NCBI GenBank assembly: GCA_943325005.2
Contig: CALPNT020000005.1
Coordinates: 1 to 40,075 of the forward strand
Reading direction: 5' to 3'
DNA from: Bifidobacterium breve
Lineage (GTDB): Bacteria > Cyanobacteriota > Cyanobacteriia > PCC-6307 > Cyanobiaceae
DNA: 40,075 bases
A program made the translations under genes and the position numbers. Below, piece by piece: positions 9,870 to 20,014 of the stretch. A model generated the notes under the pieces. That model made no database searches. It worked only from the letters and a program-made list of their open reading frames with translations, and had not been told where the DNA came from. The first letter of the stretch is position 1. Each line of letters opens with the position of its first letter.

Positions 9870-11555
9870 GTGCCCCAGCCCGCTCCCGGTTCCGCCCCGT
9901 CCATGCCTGCGCGCCCCGATCTTGAAGCCGAGCTGCTGCTGGCCCTGGGGCTGCGCGAGGCCAGCACCTGCCTGCGCCTCGTCCAGCAACTCGTCCATCG
10001 CCGGGGTGTGGGAGCTCTTGAGAGCCTGCGTTGCCGCAGCCTGGCGATTGAACCGGATCAGCGTGGCTGGAGCTGGCTGAGCCAGCTGGTGGCGGTCGAG
10101 CCGATCGCCGGATCCTCGCGCCGTGCGGCCCGGGTACCGGGTGCCGCTGCCTTGGCCCAGTCGCCTGAGCGGCCGGCAGTTGCCGTGCCCCCACAGGGGG
10201 TGGAGGCCACGCCTGTTGTTGGTGAACTGGCTGTTGTCGGTGAAACGGCGGTTGGGCTTGGTTCCGCGCCTGAATCCGCCTCCGCTTCTGTGGCTGACGC
10301 GGGGCTTGGGCTTGATTCGCCGGGTGAGGTTGATGGCTCGGCAGAAATCTGCCCAGGTGTGGATGCGGCGGCCCAGCCGATGGAACCGGAGCCAGCCGTG
10401 TTGCCGGTGCTGTCCGTTGGGTTGGCACCAGCCGCGGCACCCCTGGCTTCGGCGGCGCAAATGGAGCTGAATCGCCGTGTCGAGACAGCCGTGGATGCGG
10501 CCTTTGAGGCCCTGGCTGCTGAGTTCCCCGAGCATGGGCACTTGGCTGCGGCCGAGCCTGGTCAGCTGGGGTTTGCAGCGGTTGAAACGGGCTCGATTCA
10601 ACCGGAGCCACTGGTTCTCGATCAACGAGAACGGTTCGAACCTGAAGTTGTCCAACTTGAACTTGTCCAACTTGAACTTGTCCACGCCGAACTTGTTGCA
10701 ACTGACTTTGTTTCAACCGAACTTGTTTCAGCTGAATCTGCCCAGCCAGTAGGGAACCATCAACCGCAACAGGCCGGTCAGCTCGATCAGACTGGCGAAT
10801 CCGATCAGGTCAGCCTGGCTGGGTTTGCTGAAGGCTGGTTCGCGATCAAAGCTCCGCGGCTGGAGCTGGCTGAGCCCTCCGCAGATCTTGGAGAGCCCTC
10901 GGCCGAGCTGTTCAGCGCTTCCCAGCCCTATGCCTCGCTGGAACAGCGGCCACGGCACCGCTTTTCCTTCGTGATTCCTCGGCCGTTGGATCAGGAGCTG
11001 GCTGGGGAGGAACTCTCCAGCACCAACGCCGCCAGCGCTGGTTGCTCGGAGCACCAAGGGGCTGGGGACTGTGGCCAGGAGCAGGCAGTGGAGGGCTTGA
11101 GCGACGACCCGTCCCTGGCGGACCAGGCCGCACGGCTGTGGCACCGGGCCGAAGGGCGGATGGGGGGGCTGCGGGATCGGGTGCGCAGACGTCTCTCCCT
11201 GGCTCGACTGAAGGTCCTGGTTCACGATTGCGTCGAGGAGGCGGTCTCCAGTTTTCAGGGGTCGAACCCGCTGGTTGAACCCCAGCAGCAGGGCACTCCG
11301 GAGCAGGCGTTTGGAACCGCTGAGGCAGCGGCTGCAGCGGATTTCTGGCCCCTGGAGCCGCCGCTGGCTGACGAGTCCCTCGCCCCGCGGCCTGTGGTGG
11401 CTGAAGCGCCCGCCCGCCTCTCCACGACCCAGCAGGTGCGCGAGCGGCTGCTGGGTCGTCGCCAGGACGAAACACCGCCAGCTCCCGCTCCCCAGGCCTT
11501 ATCCGATCTGCGGGCCTGGCTGGCGGCTGACGATGATCTGCCCCGAGCCTCCTGA
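9870..11555 (+). CDS. hypothetical protein, long acidic low-complexity centre with 5-aa repeats
   Basis: 561-aa ORF starting GTG; centre rich in A/E/P/V with EVVQL-ELVQL-ELVHA-ELVAT-DFVST-ELVSA repeats; compact-looking N-terminus and a basic C-terminal segment. Confidence 0.75.
   Translation: MPQPAPGSAPSMPARPDLEAELLLALGLREASTCLRLVQQLVHRRGVGALESLRCRSLAIEPDQRGWSWLSQLVAVEPIAGSSRRAARVPGAAALAQSPERPAVAVPPQGVEATPVVGELAVVGETAVGLGSAPESASASVADAGLGLDSPGEVDGSAEICPGVDAAAQPMEPEPAVLPVLSVGLAPAAAPLASAAQMELNRRVETAVDAAFEALAAEFPEHGHLAAAEPGQLGFAAVETGSIQPEPLVLDQRERFEPEVVQLELVQLELVHAELVATDFVSTELVSAESAQPVGNHQPQQAGQLDQTGESDQVSLAGFAEGWFAIKAPRLELAEPSADLGEPSAELFSASQPYASLEQRPRHRFSFVIPRPLDQELAGEELSSTNAASAGCSEHQGAGDCGQEQAVEGLSDDPSLADQAARLWHRAEGRMGGLRDRVRRRLSLARLKVLVHDCVEEAVSSFQGSNPLVEPQQQGTPEQAFGTAEAAAAADFWPLEPPLADESLAPRPVVAEAPARLSTTQQVRERLLGRRQDETPPAPAPQALSDLRAWLAADDDLPRAS
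10644..10748 (+). repeat. in-frame degenerate 15-nt tandem repeat, about 7 units
   Basis: GAAGTTGTCCAACTT / GAACTTGTCCAACTT / GAACTTGTCCACGCC / GAACTTGTTGCAACT / GACTTTGTTTCAACC / GAACTTGTTTCAGCT / GAATCTGCCCAGCCA. Confidence 0.9.
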
Positions 11556-11565
11556 GACAAGCCCC

Positions 11566-12285
11566 ATGCTTGCGTCCCTTCCCGCCCATCTGGGCCGTCC
11601 GGCCCTGGCCGCCGGCCTGATCGTTTCGGTGCAGGCTCCGGAGGGGTCACCGCTGCGCGATCCCGCCGTCATCGCTGCCATGGCTGAGGCGAGTCTGGCC
11701 AATGGGGCCGTCGCTGTGCGGCTGGAGAGTCCCGAGCACATCGGAGCGGTGCGGCGCCGCTGTCCCGCTGCCTTGATCATCGGCCTCTGGAAGCGGAGTT
11801 TTGCCGATAGTGCCGTCTACATCACCCCGGGCTGGCAGGAGATTCAGGCGGTGTGGGCCGCCGGTGCCGACGTGGTGGCGATCGATGCCACCGAGCGTCC
11901 CCGTCCTGAGGGCCAGCGTCTGGAGGAGTTGGTGGCCCGAGCCGCCGCTGAGCTGGGGGCGCCGTTGATGGCTGATATCGACAGCGTCGCCAACGGCCTA
12001 CGCGCCGCTGAGCTGGGCTTTGCCTGGGTCGGTACCACCCTCTTCGGCTACACAGAGGCCACCGCCCGCTTCAAACCACCGGCCTTGGATCTGCTGGGGC
12101 CGCTGCGGGCCCAGCTTCCCTGTGACACCCTGCTGATCTGCGAGGGGGGCATTGCCTCGGCGGAGCAGGCCAACCGGGCCCTCGTCGCTGGCGCCGATGC
12201 GGTGGTGGTGGGTACGGCGATCACCGGGGTGGATCTCCAGGTGGCGGCCTATGCGCGGGCCATGGCCGCCACTGCCGCAGGCTGA
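11566..12285 (+). CDS. nanE: putative N-acetylmannosamine-6-phosphate 2-epimerase
   Basis: From MLASLPAHLGRPALAAGLIVSVQAPEGSPLRDP; 'GAVAVRLES', 'IIGLWKR', 'GADVVAIDATERPRPEG', 'LMADIDSV' NanE motifs. Confidence 0.88.
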   Translation: MLASLPAHLGRPALAAGLIVSVQAPEGSPLRDPAVIAAMAEASLANGAVAVRLESPEHIGAVRRRCPAALIIGLWKRSFADSAVYITPGWQEIQAVWAAGADVVAIDATERPRPEGQRLEELVARAAAELGAPLMADIDSVANGLRAAELGFAWVGTTLFGYTEATARFKPPALDLLGPLRAQLPCDTLLICEGGIASAEQANRALVAGADAVVVGTAITGVDLQVAAYARAMAATAAG

Positions 12286-12516
12286 GGGTCGGCACTGAAG
12301 TGCAGGGCAAGGATTTGGTGCGCCGCTTTTGCAGGTGGACCCAGCCTGGGCACCATGGAAACAGGTTCGCTGCCGTCATCGGCAGACCCAACGCTGACCG
12401 TTCTGGGCTGGGGAGATTGCCATGCGGCTGTTTTCAGCATCTGCGTCCCCTTCGCCGGTGCTGGGGGCCAACAGCCTTTTAGCGTCTGAACGTTCAGTTG
12501 CAGAATTCGAAACAAA

Positions 12517-12548
12517 AACTCAGCCACAGACAATCCTGTGGCTGAGTT
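12517..12548 (-). terminator. intrinsic terminator-like hairpin, reading leftward
   Basis: Perfect 13-bp stem AACTCAGCCACAG / CTGTGGCTGAGTT with 6-nt loop ACAATC; on the minus strand followed by T-rich TTTTGTTTC; the plus strand lacks a T tract. Confidence 0.75.
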
Positions 12549-12754
12549 CTGAAGACCTGGAGCGGGGACCGCGAGCTTGGTGGCCAGCGTTGTTATGTCT
12601 TCAGGGTTTGTGGACCATGCGCCGGCTGTTGGCTCGACGGCGGAATGGCCCAAGGCGGCAGAGCGGCGTCCCTGCCGCGCTGGTGGGTCTGGGTTGGCGG
12701 TCGCTGTCCTGTGGCGGTGTGGTTCTGTTCAGCTCCGTGCTTTTTGACTTGCCG

Positions 12755-12880
12755 ATGAGCACGGTTCATCACACCTCGATGCAGGCGCTCAACCGGGAGT
12801 TGGTCAAGCTCTGCAGCCATCCTCCCCAGCAAGCCCTCAGCGTCTGGCGCTTGCATGGGCGGCGGCAGAAGGCTCTCTGA
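12755..12880 (+). CDS. possible small protein (41 aa) of unknown function
   Basis: In-frame MSTVHHTSMQALNRELVKLCSHPPQQALSVWRLHGRRQKAL at the end of the 152-aa ORF; no clear RBS seen. Confidence 0.3.
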   Translation: MSTVHHTSMQALNRELVKLCSHPPQQALSVWRLHGRRQKAL

Positions 12881-12919
12881 CGCGGGACCGGATCGCTGCC
12901 GGTCCCACCCAGAGGGAGT

Positions 12920-14659
<1,740 letters not shown>

Positions 14660-14746
14660 TCAGCGCCCCTTTGGTGGGGAAAGCCGAATCGCCCTGAGCG
14701 GGTCGAGAGCCTGCGTCACAGCGGTGGCCTCGATAAGGTCCAAGCC

Positions 14747-15004
14747 ATGGATGACCTGCTGCAGCAGACAATTGATACCGCTGTGGCCAGTGCCGCGGCG
14801 GAGGCCGGGCTGGGTCCGGCAACCACGGCCAACGGCATGGTGTTCCTGCTGATTGCGGCCCTCGGTCTGCTGATGGCCCTGGTGTACGTACCGGTGCGGC
14901 TGTTCTTGACGATCACCGCCCGCAGCCGCCGGCTGCGCTTGCTGCAGAAGATCCGCCGCCTGCGGGATGATCTCGGTCAACCCCTGGCGGCGCAACAGCC
15001 CTGA
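14747..15004 (+). CDS. small single-TM hypothetical protein
   Basis: 85 aa: [72 protein letters not shown]; one TM then a basic helix. Confidence 0.7.
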   Translation: MDDLLQQTIDTAVASAAAEAGLGPATTANGMVFLLIAALGLLMALVYVPVRLFLTITARSRRLRLLQKIRRLRDDLGQPLAAQQP

Positions 15005-15034
15005 GTGGTCAGCTGTTGGTCGCCTCCCCTCGGT

Positions 15035-15829
15035 TCAGCGCATCACCATGCCCCCATCCACCTGCAGCACCTGGCCGGTGATGTAGGCGGCGGCGGGATC
15101 GGCCGCCAGGAAGCGCACCGCTCCGGCCACCTCGGCCGCTCTGCCCATCCGGCCCAGGGGAATCGCCTTGAGGATGGCCTCCTTGTCGAGTTTCTCGGTC
15201 ATGTCGCTGGCGATGAAGCCTGGAGCCACCGCATTGACGGTGACCCCACGGGGCGCGAACTCGGCGGCATTGCTGCGGGTGAGACCCAGCAGCCCGGCTT
15301 TGGCAGCGCTGTAGTTCGCCTGGCCGGCATTACCCATCAAGGCCACCACCGAGGTGATGTTGATGATGCGCCCGCAGCGGGCCTTGAGCATCACCTTGCT
15401 GGCGGCTCTGGTGCAGAGGAACACCCCGGTGAGGTTGAGGTCGATGACGCTCTGCCAGTCGGCGGTCTTCATGCGCAGCAGCAGGCCGTCGCGGGTGATG
15501 CCGGCGTTGTTGACCAGCACGTCGAGGCGACCCTCCCGAGCCAGCACCGCCTTGAACAGAGCCTCCACCTGCTCCTCATCGCCCACGTTGGCCTGATGGC
15601 TCCAGGCCTTGCCCCCGGCCGTCTCGATCGCGGTCACCACCTCGGCCGCTGCGGCGGTGGAACTGGCGTAGTTCACCACCACGGTGAAGCCCGCCGCAGC
15701 GAGGCACTCGGCAATGGCGCGGCCGATGCCCCGGCTGGCGCCGGTGACCAGGGCAACCGGTGCGCCGCTGGAGGCACCAGGGTGGCCGCCGGAGACGGCC
15801 GGATCCGAGCCTGGGATGGCGCTGGACAT
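15035..15829 (-). CDS. fabG: 3-oxoacyl-[ACP] reductase
   Basis: From MSSAIPGSDPAV; 'ALVTGASRGIGRAIAE', 'LVNNAGITRDGLLLRM', 'YSAAKAGLLGLTRS', 'NAVAPGFIASDMTE'. Confidence 0.95.
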   Translation of the reverse strand: MSSAIPGSDPAVSGGHPGASSGAPVALVTGASRGIGRAIAECLAAAGFTVVVNYASSTAAAAEVVTAIETAGGKAWSHQANVGDEEQVEALFKAVLAREGRLDVLVNNAGITRDGLLLRMKTADWQSVIDLNLTGVFLCTRAASKVMLKARCGRIINITSVVALMGNAGQANYSAAKAGLLGLTRSNAAEFAPRGVTVNAVAPGFIASDMTEKLDKEAILKAIPLGRMGRAAEVAGAVRFLAADPAAAYITGQVLQVDGGMVMR

Positions 15830-15870
15830 AGGAGAGGGACAGCTGCGCCGGCGATCGTATGGCCTCGCCT

Positions 15871-16995
15871 TCAGGCGATCATCGGGCTTTCCTCGACGAC
15901 AGCGGCTCCCAGCAGGGCCCGGAAGCGGGCGAGCTGGTCCTTGCTGCCCAGAACCACCATCAGCTGGCCGGGAATCACCTGCACGTCCCCCCCGGGATTG
16001 GCGATCAGTTCCGGTCCGCCTTGGGCATACGTACTGCCGCGGTAGCTGTAGGGATTGATCACACTCGGCTCCGGATTGCGTACCGCCAGCACCAGGGCGC
16101 CGGTGCGGCGGCGCAGGTGCAGATCCTGCAGGGTTCGGCCCAGCAGCTCGCCCAGCATTTTGGGGTCGTCGCTGAGCTGGAACTCCTCCACTTCGCAATC
16201 GGATCCGGCCAGCAGATCCATGAAATCCACCGACAGCGGCCGCAGGGCCGTGGCGGCCATGGTGCGGCCGCCAGCCACATAGGGACTGATGACCCGGTCG
16301 GCACCGGCCTGACGCAGTTTGCGTTCGGCTTCTTCGCTGTCGGAGCGGGCGATCAGGCGCAGCTTCGGCGCCATGGCCCGGGCGCTCAGCACCACATAGA
16401 GGTTGGCGGCATCGTTGGGAAGGGCGGCCACCAGGCTGCGGCAGCGCAGGATGCCAGCCTCGATCAGGGTTTCATCCAGGGTGGCATCGGCCAGCAGGAC
16501 CGGCAGGCCCTTCTCCTCGGCTGCATCACGGCGGTCCGGGTCCAGCTCAACGATCAGCAGCGAGATGCCCTCCTGACCCAGTTGGGCGGCGATTTCGCGG
16601 CCGATCCGGCCGTAGCCGCAGAGGATCACGTGGTCTTGCATCGTTTGTACCCAGTCGGTGAAGCGTCTTTGGCGCATTTTGCGGAAGTAGCCGGCCTCCG
16701 AAAGGGACACCAGGCTGCGGATGGTCAGCTGCACCACGACCACGCCGCCGACGATCGAAAACACCGTGACCACCCGGCCGGCGGCCGAGAGGGGCTCGAC
16801 CTCGCCGTAGCCGATGGTGGGAATGGTGATCGCCACCATCCAGTAACAGTCACCCCAGTCCCAGCCTTCGGTGAGCCGGTAGCCAATGGCGCTGGCATTG
16901 ATCACCAGCACCAGCGCCAGCAGCGGCAGCAACCAGGGCTGCTTGGAGCGGGAGGTGGGGGGCGAGCGGCGAAACCAGGGGCGGCGCGATTTCAT
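15871..16995 (-). CDS. 2TM-pore potassium channel with RCK (TrkA-N/TrkA-C) domains
   Basis: Two TM segments flank pore 'TIPTIGYGEV'; Rossmann 'DHVILCGYGRIGREIAAQL'; C-terminal TrkA_C-like segment. Confidence 0.9.
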   Translation of the reverse strand: MKSRRPWFRRSPPTSRSKQPWLLPLLALVLVINASAIGYRLTEGWDWGDCYWMVAITIPTIGYGEVEPLSAAGRVVTVFSIVGGVVVVQLTIRSLVSLSEAGYFRKMRQRRFTDWVQTMQDHVILCGYGRIGREIAAQLGQEGISLLIVELDPDRRDAAEEKGLPVLLADATLDETLIEAGILRCRSLVAALPNDAANLYVVLSARAMAPKLRLIARSDSEEAERKLRQAGADRVISPYVAGGRTMAATALRPLSVDFMDLLAGSDCEVEEFQLSDDPKMLGELLGRTLQDLHLRRRTGALVLAVRNPEPSVINPYSYRGSTYAQGGPELIANPGGDVQVIPGQLMVVLGSKDQLARFRALLGAAVVEESPMIA

Positions 16996-17016
16996 CGCCC
17001 TGGGGCCAGTAGGGGT

Positions 17017-17859
17017 TCAGGCCAGGCCCAGGGCCGCGAGCACGTCGTCAGGGGTGAGCGCATCCAGGCCTGAGGCGGCTGTCAGTCCTTTTACTCCGGT
17101 GCGCTGCGGCAGGCTGTCGTGATCGCGGCCGAGCGCCACCATTGGCACACCGCAGAGCAAGGCCAGCTCTTCGGTGAGGGGATCACTGGTCAGCACCACG
17201 TCACTGGCGGCGATCAGAGCCGCCCGTTGCAGGGCGTGGGCGCCATCCGCTGGCCCCAGCTCCAGGCTGCGTAGTGCCGGCACGTTGGTTTGAATCCGTT
17301 GCGGCAACTGCTGCCAATGGTTCGTGGGCCAGTCGCCAGGTACCCCGGCCGGGACCAGCAGCAACATCGGCCCATCGCCGGGCGGCAGGGAGCTGTGGGC
17401 CTGATCGAGCAGGGGCTTGGCCAGGCTGAGGCGGAACGCTTCGGCGTCCAGTCGCACCCCGATTGGCTGCAGATAGGCAGCCAGCGCCTGACTGGCCCAG
17501 CCCCCCTGGGGTGGCGTCACTTTGGCGGTGGCCGAAAACCCTCCCCGGGCGATGCGGGTGGCGATGTGGCTCATCGACAGCATCAGATCCACCTGCCGGC
17601 CACTGGCCAGGTTGATAGAGACCTGGAAATCCGGTTCGCGCACCGATCCCAGCAGGTTGGCCCAATCCGCCAGGCTGGCGTCAGTGAAGTTGAACGGGAT
17701 CAGCTTTTCCACTGCCGGCAGCAGGCCCCAGATCCCGGCAACGGCAGGGGCGCAGGCCACCTGGATGCTGAAGTTCAGTTGCTGGGCCACGGCTGCCACG
17801 GCCGGTAAGGCCTGGAGTTGGTCGACCGCATCGCCCGGAATCAGGAACAGTGCACGCAT
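17017..17859 (-). CDS. glycosyltransferase family 9 (heptosyltransferase-like)
   Basis: MRALFLIPGDAVDQLQALPAVAAVAQQ...; 'LLVPAGVPGDWPTNHWQQL', 'DVVLTSDPLTEELALLCGVPMVALGR'. Confidence 0.75.
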   Translation of the reverse strand: MRALFLIPGDAVDQLQALPAVAAVAQQLNFSIQVACAPAVAGIWGLLPAVEKLIPFNFTDASLADWANLLGSVREPDFQVSINLASGRQVDLMLSMSHIATRIARGGFSATAKVTPPQGGWASQALAAYLQPIGVRLDAEAFRLSLAKPLLDQAHSSLPPGDGPMLLLVPAGVPGDWPTNHWQQLPQRIQTNVPALRSLELGPADGAHALQRAALIAASDVVLTSDPLTEELALLCGVPMVALGRDHDSLPQRTGVKGLTAASGLDALTPDDVLAALGLA

Positions 17860-17933
17860 CGGTCGGATGGGGCCGGGCGGCCTGATTGTATGGATCATGC
17901 TCCTGGAGGATCGACCCCTACCCGGAGGTGCTT

Positions 17934-18647
17934 GTGCATTTGCTGATCGCGGCCGCCGGCAGTGGCCGCCGCATGGGGGCTGCCGGCAACAAGCTGTTGC
18001 TGGATGTGGCCGGTCGGCCCGTGCTGGCCTGGACCCTGGATGCGGTCCTGGCTTGTGCTGCCATCCGCTGGGTCGGCATCGTCGGTCAGCCGGTGGATGC
18101 CGAGCCGATTGCCGCGATCGTGGCGGCGGCTCAAGCGGATCGGCCTGTGCAGTGGATCGAGGGGGGGGAGACGCGTCAGGAGTCGGTGCGACGGGGGCTG
18201 GCGGCTCTGCCGGCGGCGGCAGAAGGGGTGCTGATCCATGACGGCGCTCGCTGCCTGGTGAGCGTGGAGCTGCTGGAACGCTGCGTGGCGGCGGTGCGCG
18301 CTGGTGAGGCGGTGATCGCTGCCACCCCGGTTACCGACACGATCAAGGTGGTGGATGACCAGGGCACGATCACGGCCACCTCTGATCGCCGCCTGCTCTG
18401 GGCCGCCCAGACTCCCCAGGGTTTTCCGGTCGATCGCCTGTGTCAGGCCCATCGCCAGGCGGAGGCCGAGGGCTGGAGTGTCACCGACGATGCGGCCCTG
18501 TTTGAGCGGCTCGGGTGGCCGGTGCGGGTGCTGGCGTCTTCGCCGGCCAACATCAAGCTCACCACTCCCTTTGATCTGACCGTCGCCGCGGCGGTGCTGG
18601 GGGGGGTGACGCGCCATCCCGATCGTGGACCAGATCTTCTGTATTGA
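17934..18647 (+). CDS. ispD: 2-C-methyl-D-erythritol 4-phosphate cytidylyltransferase
   Basis: GTG start; [35 protein letters not shown], '[11 protein letters not shown]', 'AAQTPQGF', '[11 protein letters not shown]'. Confidence 0.93.
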   Translation: MHLLIAAAGSGRRMGAAGNKLLLDVAGRPVLAWTLDAVLACAAIRWVGIVGQPVDAEPIAAIVAAAQADRPVQWIEGGETRQESVRRGLAALPAAAEGVLIHDGARCLVSVELLERCVAAVRAGEAVIAATPVTDTIKVVDDQGTITATSDRRLLWAAQTPQGFPVDRLCQAHRQAEAEGWSVTDDAALFERLGWPVRVLASSPANIKLTTPFDLTVAAAVLGGVTRHPDRGPDLLY

Positions 18648-18733
18648 AAATTCTTTTCCAGTACCACAGCAAGCTGGTCCTTTTGCGTGGTTGATGTGAT
18701 GATGCTACATATTCGTCAAGTGGATTTCAGTTG

Positions 18734-19561
18734 ATGGCAGTATCCAGTCAGTCTATTGGCCTTGATCATTTCAAGGCTGCTATCAGACTTTTTTCGGGAT
18801 TTCGGCCGCTGCTTGGTTTGCCTGTGGTGATGGCGCTGGGCCTGGGCACGTTGCCGGCTCGGGCGCTGCCAGCCGCTTCCGTCCAGCTTTTCCGCCTCAA
18901 TGGCAATGGCCTCAAGCCGATGCCGGCCATCACGGATGCTCTGGATCGGGCCCAGCTGCAGAGCAAGGCCCTGGCTCAGGCGCCCCAGGCGCCCCAGGCG
19001 GTCAAAGCACCCGTGGTGCTCGTGGCCCAGAGCAGTCCAGCTTCGCTCGGATCGCTCTCCAGTTATAGCCAGTCGTTCGTCGGTGCCCTGCCAGCCAATC
19101 TTGCCGGCAACGTGAGGCTCGTTTACATCGATCCCAACACCGGCACGATCGGGCAGGTGTTGGAAGAAATTGAAATGAGCGGCCCCAACGTCTCCATCAG
19201 TCCCGATCGTCTCCAGATCAGCATCAGGCTTCAGCCCACCAGCTCGATTCAGCCGGGGCAGACGGTGATGATGCAACTCCCTTCCACCACGCCGGCAGGG
19301 GATCCGATCGTCTATCCCAATCATCTGGCGTCCACCCCCTGTCAGTTCACGGTCACGGCGGTCTCGGCCCTGCCTCTGACCCCGTTGACTCCTGTTGCTC
19401 CCGCGGGAGCTCCACTTGCTGCAGCAGCTCCAACGGCCGCGGCTGGAATCTCTCCCCTGTTGATCCTGGGGGTCGTGGTGTTGGTGGGTGTAGGCGTGGC
19501 CGCTGCCGCCGGAGCTTTCAGCAGTAGCAGCGGCGGTGGGACCAATCCCAGTTCGCAGTAA
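18734..19561 (+). CDS. exported hypothetical protein with C-terminal TM and Ser/Gly tail
   Basis: N-terminal hydrophobic segment, 'VRLVYIDPNTGTIGQVLEEIEMSGPNVSISPDRLQISI', C-terminal 'ISPLLILGVVVLVGVGVAAAAGAFSSSSGGG'. Reminiscent of DUF2808-type proteins, not confirmed. Confidence 0.65.
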   Translation: MAVSSQSIGLDHFKAAIRLFSGFRPLLGLPVVMALGLGTLPARALPAASVQLFRLNGNGLKPMPAITDALDRAQLQSKALAQAPQAPQAVKAPVVLVAQSSPASLGSLSSYSQSFVGALPANLAGNVRLVYIDPNTGTIGQVLEEIEMSGPNVSISPDRLQISIRLQPTSSIQPGQTVMMQLPSTTPAGDPIVYPNHLASTPCQFTVTAVSALPLTPLTPVAPAGAPLAAAAPTAAAGISPLLILGVVVLVGVGVAAAAGAFSSSSGGGTNPSSQ

Positions 19562-19615
19562 CTTCGCGTCTGCTCGTTAGCCGTTCAAACCGATCTGTTT
19601 TTTCTTCCAGCAATC

Positions 19616-19930
19616 GTGCGTCCAATGTTCAGCCTGCCCTTGTCAACCCTGCTCTCCAGTCCTGCTGCTTGGCTGATCCTCGGCTTGGCGGCCAGCACCG
19701 ATCTGGTGCTGAGCCCAGCCTCGTTCGCTGCTCCGCCCAGCCCTTCGCCCTGCCAGGCAGCCGCCGCGGCGTCTTCCCCGGTCGCCGCGGCGGCTGGCAG
19801 TCCCTCCACCGATCTGCTGCTGGCCCAGGCCCTGCCAAGCCAACCGATCGGCGTTGAGCTCGGTGAGCCCGCCTGTACTTACGATCCCGTTGTGCCTTCC
19901 AAGCCTCAGCTGATTCGGGGCCTCTGGTGA
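19616..19930 (+). CDS. small exported hypothetical protein
   Basis: 104 aa with signal-peptide-like N-terminus (MFSLPLSTLLSSPAAWLILGLAASTDLVLSPASFAA) and a small mature part. Confidence 0.5.
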   Translation: MRPMFSLPLSTLLSSPAAWLILGLAASTDLVLSPASFAAPPSPSPCQAAAAASSPVAAAAGSPSTDLLLAQALPSQPIGVELGEPACTYDPVVPSKPQLIRGLW

Positions 19931-20014
19931 GCGCTGGCGAGCTGATCCATTCCCCTGGCTGAGCCCCGCTGATCGGCCTTCGCTTCGGCATGCTGTCAGC
20001 GGTTCGGCTGATCG

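Noticed and set aside
9666-10716. Minus-strand ORFs with KFKLDKFKLDNF / QVQVGQVQVGQ repeats
   Set aside because: Reverse-strand readings of the 15-nt repeat; no independent coding evidence.
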